Of a DNA stretch of 12,718 nt, positions 1 to 7,461 are shown piece by piece (within the stretch, counting starts at the first letter, position 1; each line of letters starts with the position of its first letter). A program made the position numbers and the translations under genes. The DNA lies in contig JACCSL010000947.1 in NCBI GenBank assembly GCA_013812995.1, forward strand, positions 1 through 12,718, given 5' to 3'. This DNA is from Ardenticatenales bacterium (GTDB taxonomy: Bacteria > Chloroflexota > Anaerolineae > Ardenticatenales > Ardenticatenaceae). The notes below the pieces were generated by a model. It saw only the letters and a program-made list of their open reading frames with translations. It was not told the origin of the DNA and made no database searches.

Positions 1-534
1 CAGCTCGTCGACGCGGTGCCGGAAGCGCAGCTCGACCATCCCGCGGTCGACCGCCGCGCGCACCCTGCGCAGGAAGGGCTCAAGCAGCCCCGGCCCGGTC
101 CCCCACGTGATGTGGAAGCGCGGCACCGAGTTGCCGTGGCCGATGGCCCCCTCACCGCCCCGCTCTGCCCAGCCGACGATGGGGAAGAAGCGCAGCCCCA
201 TGTTGGTCAGCCAGGAGCGCTTCTCGCCCGCCGCGAAGGCCACATAGGCTTGGGCCCACTTGCGCGGCCAGTAGTCCTCCTCGCGGTCGAAACCGGCGGT
301 GCCCATCCAATCCTCCAGGGCCAGTTCATGGGAGTCGCGGATGCGCAGGCGGCGCTGCTCCGGCGAATCCACGAGGAAGAGGCCACCGAAGGACCAGAAC
401 GCCTGCCCCCCCAGGTTCTGCTCCGACTCCTGATCCACCAGAATCACCCGTTTACCAGCATCGGCAAGCTCTGCTGCCGCTGCCAGACCGGCCAGGCCGG
501 CTCCAACCACAATCACGTCCGCTTGATCGCTCAT
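1..534 (-). CDS. FAD-dependent dehydrogenase/oxidoreductase, N-terminal part (cut by window edge)
   Basis: The reverse strand reads open from an ATG at 534 to the left edge: 178 codons with no stop, so the gene continues outside the window. The N-terminus is a classic Rossmann dinucleotide-binding fold: a beta strand (DVIVVG), the glycine motif GAGLAG at residues 11-16, an alanine-rich helix, then a second strand ending in VDQE near residues 33-37, where FAD ribose would be held. A following GGQAFWSFGGLF stretch is typical of FAD_binding_2 proteins such as fumarate reductase/3-ketosteroid dehydrogenase relatives annotated as 'FAD-binding dehydrogenase'. GGGAG at 541-545 lies 6 nt before the ATG and supports this start. 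It is transcribed divergently from the 649 gene. The substrate cannot be inferred; the catalytic domain is largely missing. Confidence 0.85.
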   Translation of the reverse strand, partial: MSDQADVIVVGAGLAGLAAAAELADAGKRVILVDQESEQNLGGQAFWSFGGLFLVDSPEQRRLRIRDSHELALEDWMGTAGFDREEDYWPRKWAQAYVAFAAGEKRSWLTNMGLRFFPIVGWAERGGEGAIGHGNSVPRFHITWGTGPGLLEPFLRRVRAAVDRGMVELRFRHRVDEL

Positions 535-599
535 GAGTTTCTCCCAGAATAGATGTGTCCGTCCGATTCTGTCCCTAGCTTACCGTCACAACGGCGGAT

Positions 600-629
600 T
601 TCACAACTCAAATCGCCGTGCGATATACT
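600..629 (+). promoter_or_regulatory. Sigma-70-type promoter for the three-gene membrane/PHP/PrsW unit
   Basis: TTCACA at 600-605 (5 of 6 to TTGACA) and TATACT at 624-629 (5 of 6 to TATAAT) are separated by 18 bp. Transcription would start near 636, leaving a short leader that contains GGAGG at 641-645 and the ATG at 649. An imperfect inverted repeat, CGGCGGATTT at 592-601 against AAATCGCCG at 610-618, brackets the -35 box and could be an operator. The role is inferred from position only. Confidence 0.6.
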
Positions 630-640
630 CTCCCTCGTCT

Positions 641-645
641 GGAGG
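641..645 (+). promoter_or_regulatory. Ribosome binding site that fixes the start at 649
   Basis: GGAGG lies 3 nt before ATG 649. The open frame extends back to 553, but that longer start would lie upstream of the predicted promoter and would place a charged, non-membrane segment before the first transmembrane helix. The 649 start is therefore preferred, although the spacing is short. Confidence 0.6.
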
Positions 646-648
646 ACT

Positions 649-1644
649 ATGATACGCGATTTATGGCAGAAGCTGCTGCTCTCCCTTCTCCTTGGGGTTG
701 GGGTGTTGGCAGCATTTATGTTGTACACCGATGTCCAATCGCTCCGCGCGGCCCTGACCCGCTTCGATTGGCGGATGCTGCTGCCCGTCCTGCTGGTGAC
801 CGGATTGAATCTGCTGGCCCGCTTCCTCAAATGGGAGTATTACCTACGGCGGCTCGATGTTCAGGGGGTCTCGCGCAGTACGAGCCTGGCAATCTTCCTC
901 GCCAACTACGCGCTCATCCTCACGCCGGGCAAGGTTGGCGCGCTGCTGAAAAGCTACTTTCTGAAGCAGAGCAGCGGCATTCCCGTTGCCCGCACGATGC
1001 CCATCATCGTGGCCGAGCGGCTGACCGATGGCCTGGGGATGCTGCTGATGACCACCGTGGCGCTCTTCGCCTACCCGGCAGCCTGGCCCGTGGTGCTCCT
1101 AACCTTTCTGGCGGTGGTTGCGCTCATCCTCGTGATTCAGATTCGCCCGCTGGCGCTTCGCCTGCTCTCGCTGGGGGAGCGGCTGCCAGGGATGAGACGC
1201 TTTGCCGGTACCCTGCATATCCTCTACGAGAGCGCCTACGACCTGCTGCGTGTCCGTGCGCTGCTCTGGGCCACCTTCCTGGGCACCGTCGCCCGGGCGA
1301 TGGAAGGCGTCGCGCTCTACTTTGTTCTCCTGGGGCTGGGCGTTGCCCCGTCAATAGCCCTGCTGGAGCAGAGTGTTTTCATCGCTGCGCTCTCGAACAT
1401 TGTGGGCGTCATCGTGATGATGCCGGGCGGGCTGGGCGGAACCGAGGGAAGTATGGCGGGCCTCCTGGATTACTTCGTGGGTCTCGCCCCCGGTCCTGCC
1501 ACCGCCGCCACGCTGCTGAGTCGCTTCGCCTCGCTCTGGATCCCGGCGCTGCTGGGCCTCGCCGCGATGGGGCTCAAGCGGCATCTCTTCTTCGCGCCAG
1601 AGTCACAGGCCGAGGAACTGGTCGCCGAGGTGGCCACGCCATGA
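649..1644 (+). CDS. LPG synthase transmembrane domain / UPF0104 (YbhN-like) integral membrane protein
   Basis: A 331-residue polytopic membrane protein. Hydrophobic segments lie near residues 8-26, 43-59, 80-92, 117-141, 146-165, 206-231, 240-258 and 286-306. Family signatures of the lysylphosphatidylglycerol synthetase TM region (PF03706) are visible: a TPGKVGALLKSYFLK stretch (92-106), ERLTD (123-127) and the glycine-rich PGGLGGTEGSM (259-269). Members are flippase- or glycosyl-phospholipid-associated membrane proteins. No cytoplasmic aminoacyl-transferase domain follows, so this is the stand-alone form whose substrate is unknown. The stop overlaps the next start by 4 nt (ATGA), indicating translational coupling with the PHP gene. 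The family call is firm; the function is not. Confidence 0.88.
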   Translation: MIRDLWQKLLLSLLLGVGVLAAFMLYTDVQSLRAALTRFDWRMLLPVLLVTGLNLLARFLKWEYYLRRLDVQGVSRSTSLAIFLANYALILTPGKVGALLKSYFLKQSSGIPVARTMPIIVAERLTDGLGMLLMTTVALFAYPAAWPVVLLTFLAVVALILVIQIRPLALRLLSLGERLPGMRRFAGTLHILYESAYDLLRVRALLWATFLGTVARAMEGVALYFVLLGLGVAPSIALLEQSVFIAALSNIVGVIVMMPGGLGGTEGSMAGLLDYFVGLAPGPATAATLLSRFASLWIPALLGLAAMGLKRHLFFAPESQAEELVAEVATP

Positions 1645-2309
1645 AATTCGATCTGCACCTGCACACCTTTCACTCGCCGGACTCATTGACCTCCTATGAA
1701 AGCATCATTCGCCGGGTGCAGGCGCGGGGGCTGACCGGCATTGCTGTCACGGACCACAACACGATGCGCGGAGCCGTGGAGTTGGCAAAAATTGCTCCCT
1801 TCCCGGTGATTCTCGCGGAGGAGATTCGCACCGTAGAAGGCGAGGTGATCGGCTATTTTCTACAGGAGGAAATTCCCCGTGGCCTGGGGCTGGAGGAGAC
1901 CATCGCGCGGGTCCACGACCAGGGCGGGATCGTGTCGGTGCCCCACCCCGTGGACCGGGTGCGCCGCTCGTCAGCGATTGGCGAGGCGGCCCTGCTTCGC
2001 GTCATGGATCAGATTGATATGATCGAGGGACAGAATGGGCGCTGCATGTTCTCTGCGGATAATCTCCGTGCCCGTCAGCTAGCCAGTCAGTATGACAAGC
2101 CGCTCACCGCCGGGAGTGATGCCCATGCTCCCTTCGAGATTGGGCGCTGTTATGTCGAGTTGGACCCCTTTGACGGCCCGGAGCAGTTCCTCGCCAACCT
2201 GCGCGCGGCGCAGGTGGAAGAGAGCCGCTATACCCCCTGGGCCACCCTCTCGTCGGCTTTTGCCAAACTCGCGAAAAGGACAGGACTTGACCGATGGATA
2301 GCTTATTAG
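1641..2309 (+). CDS. PHP-domain metal-dependent phosphoesterase
   Basis: A 222-residue protein made of a single PHP (polymerase and histidinol phosphatase) domain, the compact form that usually hydrolyses phosphate esters. All expected metal ligands are visible: HLH (H6, H8) with D14, TDHN (D38, H39), E60/E61, H102 in SVPHPVDR, and GSDAH (D160, H162). The family fold is a distorted barrel binding up to three metal ions. The frame is open far upstream (from 618), but that upstream part is only the shadow of the preceding membrane gene. ATG 1641 overlaps that gene's stop (ATGA), and the PHP motif starts at residue 4. The 3' end overlaps the PrsW-like gene by 16 nt. Possible substrates (nucleotides, sugar phosphates) cannot be told from sequence. 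Confidence 0.9.
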   Translation: MKFDLHLHTFHSPDSLTSYESIIRRVQARGLTGIAVTDHNTMRGAVELAKIAPFPVILAEEIRTVEGEVIGYFLQEEIPRGLGLEETIARVHDQGGIVSVPHPVDRVRRSSAIGEAALLRVMDQIDMIEGQNGRCMFSADNLRARQLASQYDKPLTAGSDAHAPFEIGRCYVELDPFDGPEQFLANLRAAQVEESRYTPWATLSSAFAKLAKRTGLDRWIAY

Positions 2310-3292
2310 TCGTTCTCATTGTCTCTTTCCTCGCTACCGCCATCCCGACCTTCTTCTACATTGCCATCGCCCTGTGGCTGGACCGCTATGAGAAGGAGCC
2401 ACTCTGGCTTATCACTGTCACCTTCCTCTGGGGGGCTGTTCCCGCCATCATCGTCTCGCTCATCGCCGAGATTGCACTGGATATTCCCATCCAGACGCTC
2501 GTCACAGGAGAGGCCACCCGGGATGTGATAGGCGCGGCGCTCGTGGCCCCGGTGGTGGAGGAAATCGCCAAGGCCATCCCCCTCTTTCTGATCTTCTCGT
2601 TCTACAAGCGGGAATTCGACGGCTTGATGGATGGCCTCATTTACGGGTCGTTGGTAGGCTTCGGCTTTGCCATGACCGAGAACGTTTTTTACTTCCTGAG
2701 CGCTTTTGATGAGGGCGGCTGGGAGGCTCTGACGATCCTGTTCGTTCTCCGCGCGCTGGTTTTCGGGCTAAACCACGCTCTATTTACCTCCGCGCTAGGA
2801 GCCGGGCTGGGCTACGCCCGCTACGCTTCCAATGGGTTGACGCGCCGTATCGCCCCTCTTGTGGGGTTGCTCGGGGCCATTGGGCTGCACATGATCCACA
2901 ACTTCTTCGTTTCTACCGATGTGGAATTCTTTTGCTTCATCAGCCTCTTCTCCGACTGGCTGGGGGTGATTGCCTGGCTGGCTCTGGTGTTCTGGGCAAC
3001 GAGTCTGGAGTCGAAGTGGATCAAGGAGGAGTTGGCCGAGGAAGTTGACAATGGCCTGCTGCGTCCCGAGCACGCTCAGGCCGCTGCCCGCTATCGCACG
3101 CGCCTGCGGGACCGCTGGGCCACCCTCCAGGAAAAAGGGTTTGGGCGCGCGCACCGGTTGAGCCACCTGCACGCTCTCTCTGCCGAGCTGGCCCTCAAGA
3201 AGCGCCAACTTCGCCTCTTCGGCGAGACCATTCACGCCGCTGAGGTGGACAAGCTGCGGAACCAGATATCGCAACTGGTGCCCGCGTTGTAA
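2294..3292 (+). CDS. PrsW-family intramembrane metalloprotease
   Basis: A 332-residue membrane protein of the PrsW family (related to CPBP/Abi glutamic-type intramembrane proteases). Motifs are in family order: EEIAKA (E89, E90), the helix GFGFAMTEN (E129, N130), H161 in LNHALFTS, and HMIHN (H199, H202, N203). These are the conserved residues of the family active site. About seven hydrophobic segments occupy residues 1-235, and residues 240-332 form a charged, probably helical cytosolic tail. In Bacillus, PrsW makes the first cut in anti-sigma factor RsiW; no anti-sigma gene is seen here, so the target is unknown. Its start lies inside the end of the PHP gene (16-nt overlap), so it is the last gene of a coupled unit. 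Confidence 0.87.
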   Translation: MDSLLVVLIVSFLATAIPTFFYIAIALWLDRYEKEPLWLITVTFLWGAVPAIIVSLIAEIALDIPIQTLVTGEATRDVIGAALVAPVVEEIAKAIPLFLIFSFYKREFDGLMDGLIYGSLVGFGFAMTENVFYFLSAFDEGGWEALTILFVLRALVFGLNHALFTSALGAGLGYARYASNGLTRRIAPLVGLLGAIGLHMIHNFFVSTDVEFFCFISLFSDWLGVIAWLALVFWATSLESKWIKEELAEEVDNGLLRPEHAQAAARYRTRLRDRWATLQEKGFGRAHRLSHLHALSAELALKKRQLRLFGETIHAAEVDKLRNQISQLVPAL

Positions 3293-3299
3293 ACAGAAA

Positions 3300-3500
3300 G
3301 GCAAAGGGCAAAAGGCAAAAGTGACGGCAAAGAAGAATTATCCTTCCTACTCTGCCGTTACTTTTGCCTTTTGTGATTTTACGATTTGATGTTCCCTATG
3401 GAACCTGCTCAGTGACTTTCCGGCGTACATCAGCGCGTTGCTATCGTCCTTTATCGTTATTTTTGCCCTTTGCCCTTTGCCTTTTGCCCTTCCCCTTTTA
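3300..3500. repeat. GGCAAAR / YTTTGCC heptanucleotide repeats in opposite orientation
   Basis: Three tandem GGCAAAR heptads lie at 3300-3320. Two partial copies in opposite orientation lie at 3361-3373. Four perfect YTTTGCC heptads occupy 3461-3488, followed by a degenerate fifth. The left array can pair with the middle copies (local hairpin) or with the right array (long-range stem). A CCCCT-TTT-AGGGG mini-hairpin follows at 3492-3504. The rest of this 233-nt intergenic region shows no gene. Confidence 0.7.
3309..3373. terminator. Long hairpin between convergent genes, likely bidirectional terminator
   Basis: Arms 3309-3332 and 3350-3373 are 24 nt each. They pair with one A-C mismatch and one G-U wobble around a 17-nt loop. 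The hairpin begins 16 nt after the PrsW-like stop and faces the end of rpoD. The + strand continues into TTGTGATTTT and the arms are A/T-rich, but there is no clean T run, so it is not a textbook intrinsic terminator. Confidence 0.5.
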
Positions 3501-3525
3501 GGGGCCTACTTGGTGCCTTTCCGTT

Positions 3526-5154
3526 CTACGTTAAATAGTCTCGCAGCTTTTTGGAGCGCAGCGGGTGGCGGAGCTTGCGCAGGGCCTTGGCCTCGATCTG
3601 GCGAATGCGCTCGCGGGTGACGCCGAATTTCTGCCCGACCTCCTCCAGTGTGCGAGTCTGCCCATCCTCCAGACCGAAGCGCAGCGTGAGCACCTCTTTT
3701 TCCCGCTTGTTGAGCTGGTCCAGCACCTCCAGCATCTGCTCTTTGAGCAGTTTGCGCGAGGCGGCATCAACGGGGCCAGTGAGGGATTCATCGGGGATGA
3801 AATCGCCCAGGCTGGAGTTTTCCTCGTTGCCCACTGGAGTCTCCAGGCTCATCGGCTCCTGCGAGAGGCTCATAATGCGCAGCACCTTGGCCGCCGCGCG
3901 CTTGAGTTTGCGTGTGAGCAGCGGGTCCATCATGCGCTCGCCGCGCCAGGCGGCGCGAATCGACTCAATCTCCTCGGCCGCCAAGCCGACATCTTCCATC
4001 TCCAACGCGATTTCCTCGGCGGAGGGCTCGCGCCCCAGCTCCTGAACGAGGTTGCGACTGGTGCGGATGAGACGGTTGATCATGTCTACCATGTGAACGG
4101 GGATGCGAATCGTGCGCGCCTGATCGGCGATGGCGCGGGAGATGGCCTGGCGAATCCACCAGGTGGCGTAGGTAGAAAATTTGTACCCTTTGGTGTGGTC
4201 GAATTTTTCCACGGCGCGGAGGAGACCCAGGTTGCCCTCCTGGATGAGGTCCAGGAAGTTCATCCCGCGCCCCGTGTAGCGTTTGGCTACACTCACGACG
4301 AGGCGCAGGTTCGCCTCGGCCAGCAGGCTCTGGGCGCGGTGGGCCAGGACCGAGACGCGGCGGTAATGACGCTCCAACTCCTCGACTTCCAGATGATTGA
4401 GGAGGTCGAGAGTGCCTGGTGGCTGGAGCGGATCCTGAAGTGCTGTCAGTACATGGTCCGGCATCAGGAAGAGGCCAAGGGGCACATTGAAGAGGCGGCG
4501 CTTGGTCTTCTGCGCCAGGTCGGGCAGGTTGTGGTCGTACTGTGGAAAGGAGCGCCAGAAGTATTTTTCTGGGTAGAAAGGATGGTGGGGCGGCCAGGTC
4601 TTGCTCACCACCCTCACATCTTCCAGGATGCGGCTCAGGCTTGGCGGTTCCATATTCAGGCTGGTGCAGCCCTGGAGCACCGAGAGCCAGTTCTCGTAAA
4701 GGGTGTGGTAGGCCGCGTCGAGGATCGTGTGCGGAGCAGGAGGTGGCTCCCCTTCCTGGTACAACTCGTCGATGTACTGCTGCGCCCCGATCATCAGGGC
4801 CAACCAGATCTCTTCCTCCCCCGATAGTAGCGCAACCTTGTCGATCTCGCGCAGGTACATGCGCACCGGGTCACTGCCAGGATCGTCGACCTCTTCTTTG
4901 GCAGCGCTACGCTTCTCTTCTTTCTCTACCTGCTCCAGCTCCTCGTCCAGGGGCTCTTCCTCCTGCCAATCGGAGGGTTTGCCGATAGAGATACCACTTT
5001 CTTTCAGGGACTTGTAAATCGTCTCCAACTCCCCGGCAGGTAGGTTGGCGTCTGCAACACGAGCAATGACCTCCTGTTGGGTCAGGCGCTTCTCTGTTCC
5101 TGCTTTTTCAATCAGGGATTGGAGGATGACGTCTCGATCCGCTGGTGGGATCAT
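3526..5154 (-). CDS. rpoD: Primary sigma-70 factor RpoD/SigA
   Basis: A 542-residue housekeeping sigma factor that directs RNA polymerase to -35/-10 promoters. Visible parts: region 1.1-like N-terminus (1-56), acidic linker (62-92), region 1.2 ([10 protein letters not shown], 95-104), regions 2.1-2.4 (about 278-352, with [18 protein letters not shown] and [14 protein letters not shown]), region 3, the sigma finger (EPMSLETP onward, 433-456) and region 4.2 helix-turn-helix ([20 protein letters not shown], 502-521). Two extra segments stand out: about 145 residues between regions 1.2 and 2.1 (about 126-270), and about 23 residues (about 401-423) between regions 3.1 and 3.2. ATG 5154 is preceded by GGGAGG at 5163-5168 with 8-nt spacing. 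It follows dnaG in the same direction after 95 nt, the conserved macromolecular-synthesis arrangement, here without an adjacent rpsU. Confidence 0.97.
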   Translation of the reverse strand: MIPPADRDVILQSLIEKAGTEKRLTQQEVIARVADANLPAGELETIYKSLKESGISIGKPSDWQEEEPLDEELEQVEKEEKRSAAKEEVDDPGSDPVRMYLREIDKVALLSGEEEIWLALMIGAQQYIDELYQEGEPPPAPHTILDAAYHTLYENWLSVLQGCTSLNMEPPSLSRILEDVRVVSKTWPPHHPFYPEKYFWRSFPQYDHNLPDLAQKTKRRLFNVPLGLFLMPDHVLTALQDPLQPPGTLDLLNHLEVEELERHYRRVSVLAHRAQSLLAEANLRLVVSVAKRYTGRGMNFLDLIQEGNLGLLRAVEKFDHTKGYKFSTYATWWIRQAISRAIADQARTIRIPVHMVDMINRLIRTSRNLVQELGREPSAEEIALEMEDVGLAAEEIESIRAAWRGERMMDPLLTRKLKRAAAKVLRIMSLSQEPMSLETPVGNEENSSLGDFIPDESLTGPVDAASRKLLKEQMLEVLDQLNKREKEVLTLRFGLEDGQTRTLEEVGQKFGVTRERIRQIEAKALRKLRHPLRSKKLRDYLT

Positions 5155-5220
5155 CCGAGTTTCCTCCCGACGTAGTGGGGCTGGCTGCGATAGAATAGGG
5201 GGATTTCAGAAACTGGAAAT

Positions 5221-5249
5221 AGTTTAGGCCACGGTGTAAATGACGTCAA
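5221..5249 (-). promoter_or_regulatory. Internal promoter for rpoD, overlapping the dnaG 3' end boundary
   Basis: On the reverse strand TTGACG (5244-5249, 5 of 6 to consensus) is followed after exactly 17 bp by TAAACT (5221-5226, 4 of 6). This would start an rpoD-only transcript near 5214 with a leader of about 60 nt. The -35 box directly abuts the dnaG stop codon (5250-5252). Internal promoters before rpoD are known in other macromolecular-synthesis operons; activity here is inferred. Confidence 0.5.
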
Positions 5250-7283
5250 TCAAGAGCGCTTTGGTTCTACGGTCCTACGCTGCTTGAGCCGATCCTGCTG
5301 GCCTCGTTGCCGTCTGAGAATCCGCTGTTCGACTTCATACTTCTGTTGGAGAAGGGTGCGCATGGTGGCGGGGTCCGCCTCCATCGTGCGCTGTAGATCA
5401 TCCAGAACGTAGTGTAACTGGCGCGCCTGCTGCTCGTCATGGCGAATCAGAAAGTCGCTGAGACGGGTCAGTGCCTCCTCCTCCCACGCTTCCGGCTCGA
5501 TGGGAGGTTGCCCGGCATAAAAATGGATGATGCGCCGCAGGTGGCGGGCGATGGGCGGCTCCAATTCCTCGATAAATTCTTCCAGGTGGGTCGCGCTTTG
5601 CAGGCCATGCGCCTGGAGCGCCTCGAACAGTTGGCGATGCTCGGTCTGCTGCCACATATCGCCGCGCATCCCCTGCTGGAGCGCCTGCTGGAGAAACGCG
5701 GGCCGCTCCAGCAACAGATAGAGCAGGTAGGCTTCCAGGTCTCGCGGTTCCGCGCCTGGCTCCGCCTGGGGGCGCGGCTCCGCCACGACCTCATCCAGGT
5801 AAAAGGAATCGTCTCCCCACTCCCCCTCTGTTTCTTCCCAGCCCTCGGGCGGTGGGGGGGCGAAAGAAGGCTCAGGCGGCGGCTCGGCCAGGGTACGCAG
5901 CGTGGGTGCTTTGGGAGTCGCTGCGCTACGATCCGTTACCTTGACCAGCTCCTGCGCGAGTGTTCGCTCGTCGGTACGAAGCAGGTGGGCCAGCCGCTGG
6001 AGATAGTGATCCCGCACCAGTGTAGAGTCAAGGGCCGCGATGATGGGCAGCACCGCCGCCGCCACGCGCGCCTTCTGGATGGGGTCCTCCAGGTTGGCCT
6101 GGCGGGCGTGCTGGGTAATCAGATACTCGACAACGGGCAACGCGTCAGCCACGAGCTGCGCCCAGCGCGCCGGCTCCTCGCGGATGAGATCATCGGGGTC
6201 ATAGCCCGCAGGCAGCGCCAGCACGCGGAGGTCGCCCTCGATGTCCGTGGCCCTGCCCTGCCCCTGCCGCGCACGCTCCCAGCGGGCACGGCGCACCTGC
6301 TGCTGAAGGTCCAGCACCGCCTCCAGGCCGCGCTCGATGGCCTTCTGCCCGGCGGCGTCGGCATCCAGGGCGAGAGTAAGGTTGGGCGAGTAGCGCTGGA
6401 GCAGCCGAATCTGCTCGCTGGTAAGCGCGGTGCCCAGCGCGGCCACCACATTGGTGAACCCCGCCTGGTGCGCGGCGATGACATCCATGTAGCCCTCGAC
6501 GATGATGGCGCGCTCCTGACCGCGAATGGCGTCCTTGGCCAGGTCCAGACCATAGAGCGTGCGGCTCTTGTCGAAGAGCGGGGTCTGCGGAGAGTTCAGG
6601 TACTTGGGCACCTGCTCCTCCTGGAGCGCGCGCCCCCCGAAGCCGACGACCTGCCCCCGCGCATCGCGAATGGGAAAGATCAGCCGACCCCGCAGGCTGT
6701 CGTAGTAGCCACCCTGCTCCCGCTCGTGGAGCAGCCCGACCCGCGCCATCTCCTGCGCCGTGTAGCCGCGCGCCGTCAGTGCCCGGAGCAGGGCATCCCA
6801 CGCGGCAGGCGCATAGCCCAGCGCGAAGCGTTGCGCCGTCTCGGCAGAGATTCCGCGCCGCGTCATGTACGCCCGGCAGGCGGCTGCCTCGTCCAACTGG
6901 TAGAGCCAGCTCTGAAATTGCTGGTGCGCGGCCTCGCAGACGGCAAGCAGCCGCTCGCGGGCGGCCTGTGCCTCGCGCTGCGCGTCGTTCTCCTCCTCTA
7001 GCGTCACCCCTGCCTCGCGCGCGAGCAGGCGCAGGGCCTCCGCAAAGGTGAGCCCCTCGCGCCTCTGCACGTAGGAGAAGAGGTCCCCGCCCACGCCACA
7101 GGCCCCGAAACAGTGCCAGGTCTGGGTATGGGGGAAGATCACAAAGGAGGGGGTGTTCTCCGCGTGGAAGGGGCAGCACGCCTTGAAGGTGCGCCCGGCG
7201 CGCTTCAGCTCTACAGAGCGACCAATGTACGTCTCCAGGTCGAGGCGCTGTTTGATCTCTTCGATAACGCGGTCAGAGGCCAT
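5250..7283 (-). CDS. dnaG: DNA primase DnaG
   Basis: A 677-residue primase that makes RNA primers for lagging-strand synthesis at the fork. The N-terminal CHC2-type zinc domain (1-100) shows CPFH (C37, H40) and CFGAC (C58, C62). The catalytic core holds the YYDSLRGRLIFPIRD motif (193-207) and a TOPRIM domain with EGYMDV (E263) and DADAAG (D307, D309), matching the spacing of the E. coli E265/D309/D311 set. A proline/acid-rich linker (about 460-512) leads to a helical C-terminal domain (515-650) of the type that binds the DnaB helicase, ending in a basic tail. The second zinc pair is CX3C rather than the usual CX2C. ATG 7283 is preceded by a weak GGAG (13 nt away) and lies about 37 nt from the predicted transcription start. 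It heads the dnaG-rpoD unit. Confidence 0.97.
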   Translation of the reverse strand: MASDRVIEEIKQRLDLETYIGRSVELKRAGRTFKACCPFHAENTPSFVIFPHTQTWHCFGACGVGGDLFSYVQRREGLTFAEALRLLAREAGVTLEEENDAQREAQAARERLLAVCEAAHQQFQSWLYQLDEAAACRAYMTRRGISAETAQRFALGYAPAAWDALLRALTARGYTAQEMARVGLLHEREQGGYYDSLRGRLIFPIRDARGQVVGFGGRALQEEQVPKYLNSPQTPLFDKSRTLYGLDLAKDAIRGQERAIIVEGYMDVIAAHQAGFTNVVAALGTALTSEQIRLLQRYSPNLTLALDADAAGQKAIERGLEAVLDLQQQVRRARWERARQGQGRATDIEGDLRVLALPAGYDPDDLIREEPARWAQLVADALPVVEYLITQHARQANLEDPIQKARVAAAVLPIIAALDSTLVRDHYLQRLAHLLRTDERTLAQELVKVTDRSAATPKAPTLRTLAEPPPEPSFAPPPPEGWEETEGEWGDDSFYLDEVVAEPRPQAEPGAEPRDLEAYLLYLLLERPAFLQQALQQGMRGDMWQQTEHRQLFEALQAHGLQSATHLEEFIEELEPPIARHLRRIIHFYAGQPPIEPEAWEEEALTRLSDFLIRHDEQQARQLHYVLDDLQRTMEADPATMRTLLQQKYEVEQRILRRQRGQQDRLKQRRTVEPKRS

Positions 7284-7324
7284 GAGCTTCGGGTCGCTCC
7301 AGAGATGTGCGGAAAGGGGAATCG

Positions 7325-7356
7325 CGATTATAGCACGAAGCGAGGGGGTGAAAAGG
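7325..7356 (-). repeat. 32-bp promoter-like direct repeat, copy 1
   Basis: Positions 7325-7356 and 8466-8497 match at 28 of 32 bases in the same orientation. The differences fall at repeat positions 9, 10, 21 and 23. The match includes TTTTCA, CTCGCTTCGT and TATAAT on the reverse strand, and similarity stops abruptly outside. This copy is the dnaG promoter. Confidence 0.8.
7327..7354 (-). promoter_or_regulatory. Promoter of the dnaG-rpoD operon
   Basis: On the reverse strand TTTTCA (7349-7354) and a perfect TATAAT (7327-7332) are 16 bp apart, giving a start near 7320 and a short leader to ATG 7283. The surrounding 32 bp (7325-7356) recur at 8466-8497 with 28 of 32 positions identical. Confidence 0.7.
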
Positions 7357-7449
7357 TTTTATGGCAGGACTGTGTTAAAAAGTTGACGATTTTTAGATGT
7401 TTCTGGCCCGCGATAGTATCATTCAGTCACGAAGCATGCCTGAGTACCA

Positions 7450-7456
7450 GGGGAGG
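7450..7456 (+). promoter_or_regulatory. Strong ribosome binding site of the antitoxin gene
   Basis: GGGGAGG is followed by 5 nt (TAAAA) and ATG 7462. It is the strongest Shine-Dalgarno match in the window, as expected for an antitoxin that must be made in excess. The toxin start lacks a comparable site. Confidence 0.75.
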
Positions 7457-7461
7457 TAAAA

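Noticed and set aside
16..552. 178-codon + strand frame at the left edge
   Set aside because: The reverse strand gives a clear FAD-binding Rossmann start with a ribosome binding site; the + frame has no domain.
618..1640. Upstream extension of the PHP frame to 618
   Set aside because: It overlaps the membrane protein gene in another frame and has no protein-like pattern; the PHP motif begins right after ATG 1641.
3461..3488. CRISPR-like array from the heptad repeats
   Set aside because: The units are 7 bp with no spacers; this is a simple tandem repeat.
3565..4827. 420-codon open frame on the + strand opposite rpoD
   Set aside because: The reverse strand encodes an unmistakable sigma factor across this whole span. 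The + frame is compositional shadow with no recognisable domain or ribosome binding site.
5439..7001. 520-codon open frame on the + strand opposite dnaG
   Set aside because: It is antisense to canonical primase motifs; its arginine/leucine-rich sequence is typical of GC-rich shadows.
7383..7419. TTGACG (7383-7388) and TAGTAT (7414-7419) as toxin-antitoxin promoter
   Set aside because: The spacing is 25 bp, too long for sigma-70 recognition, and no better -10 is seen at 16-19 bp. A promoter must exist here but I cannot place it.
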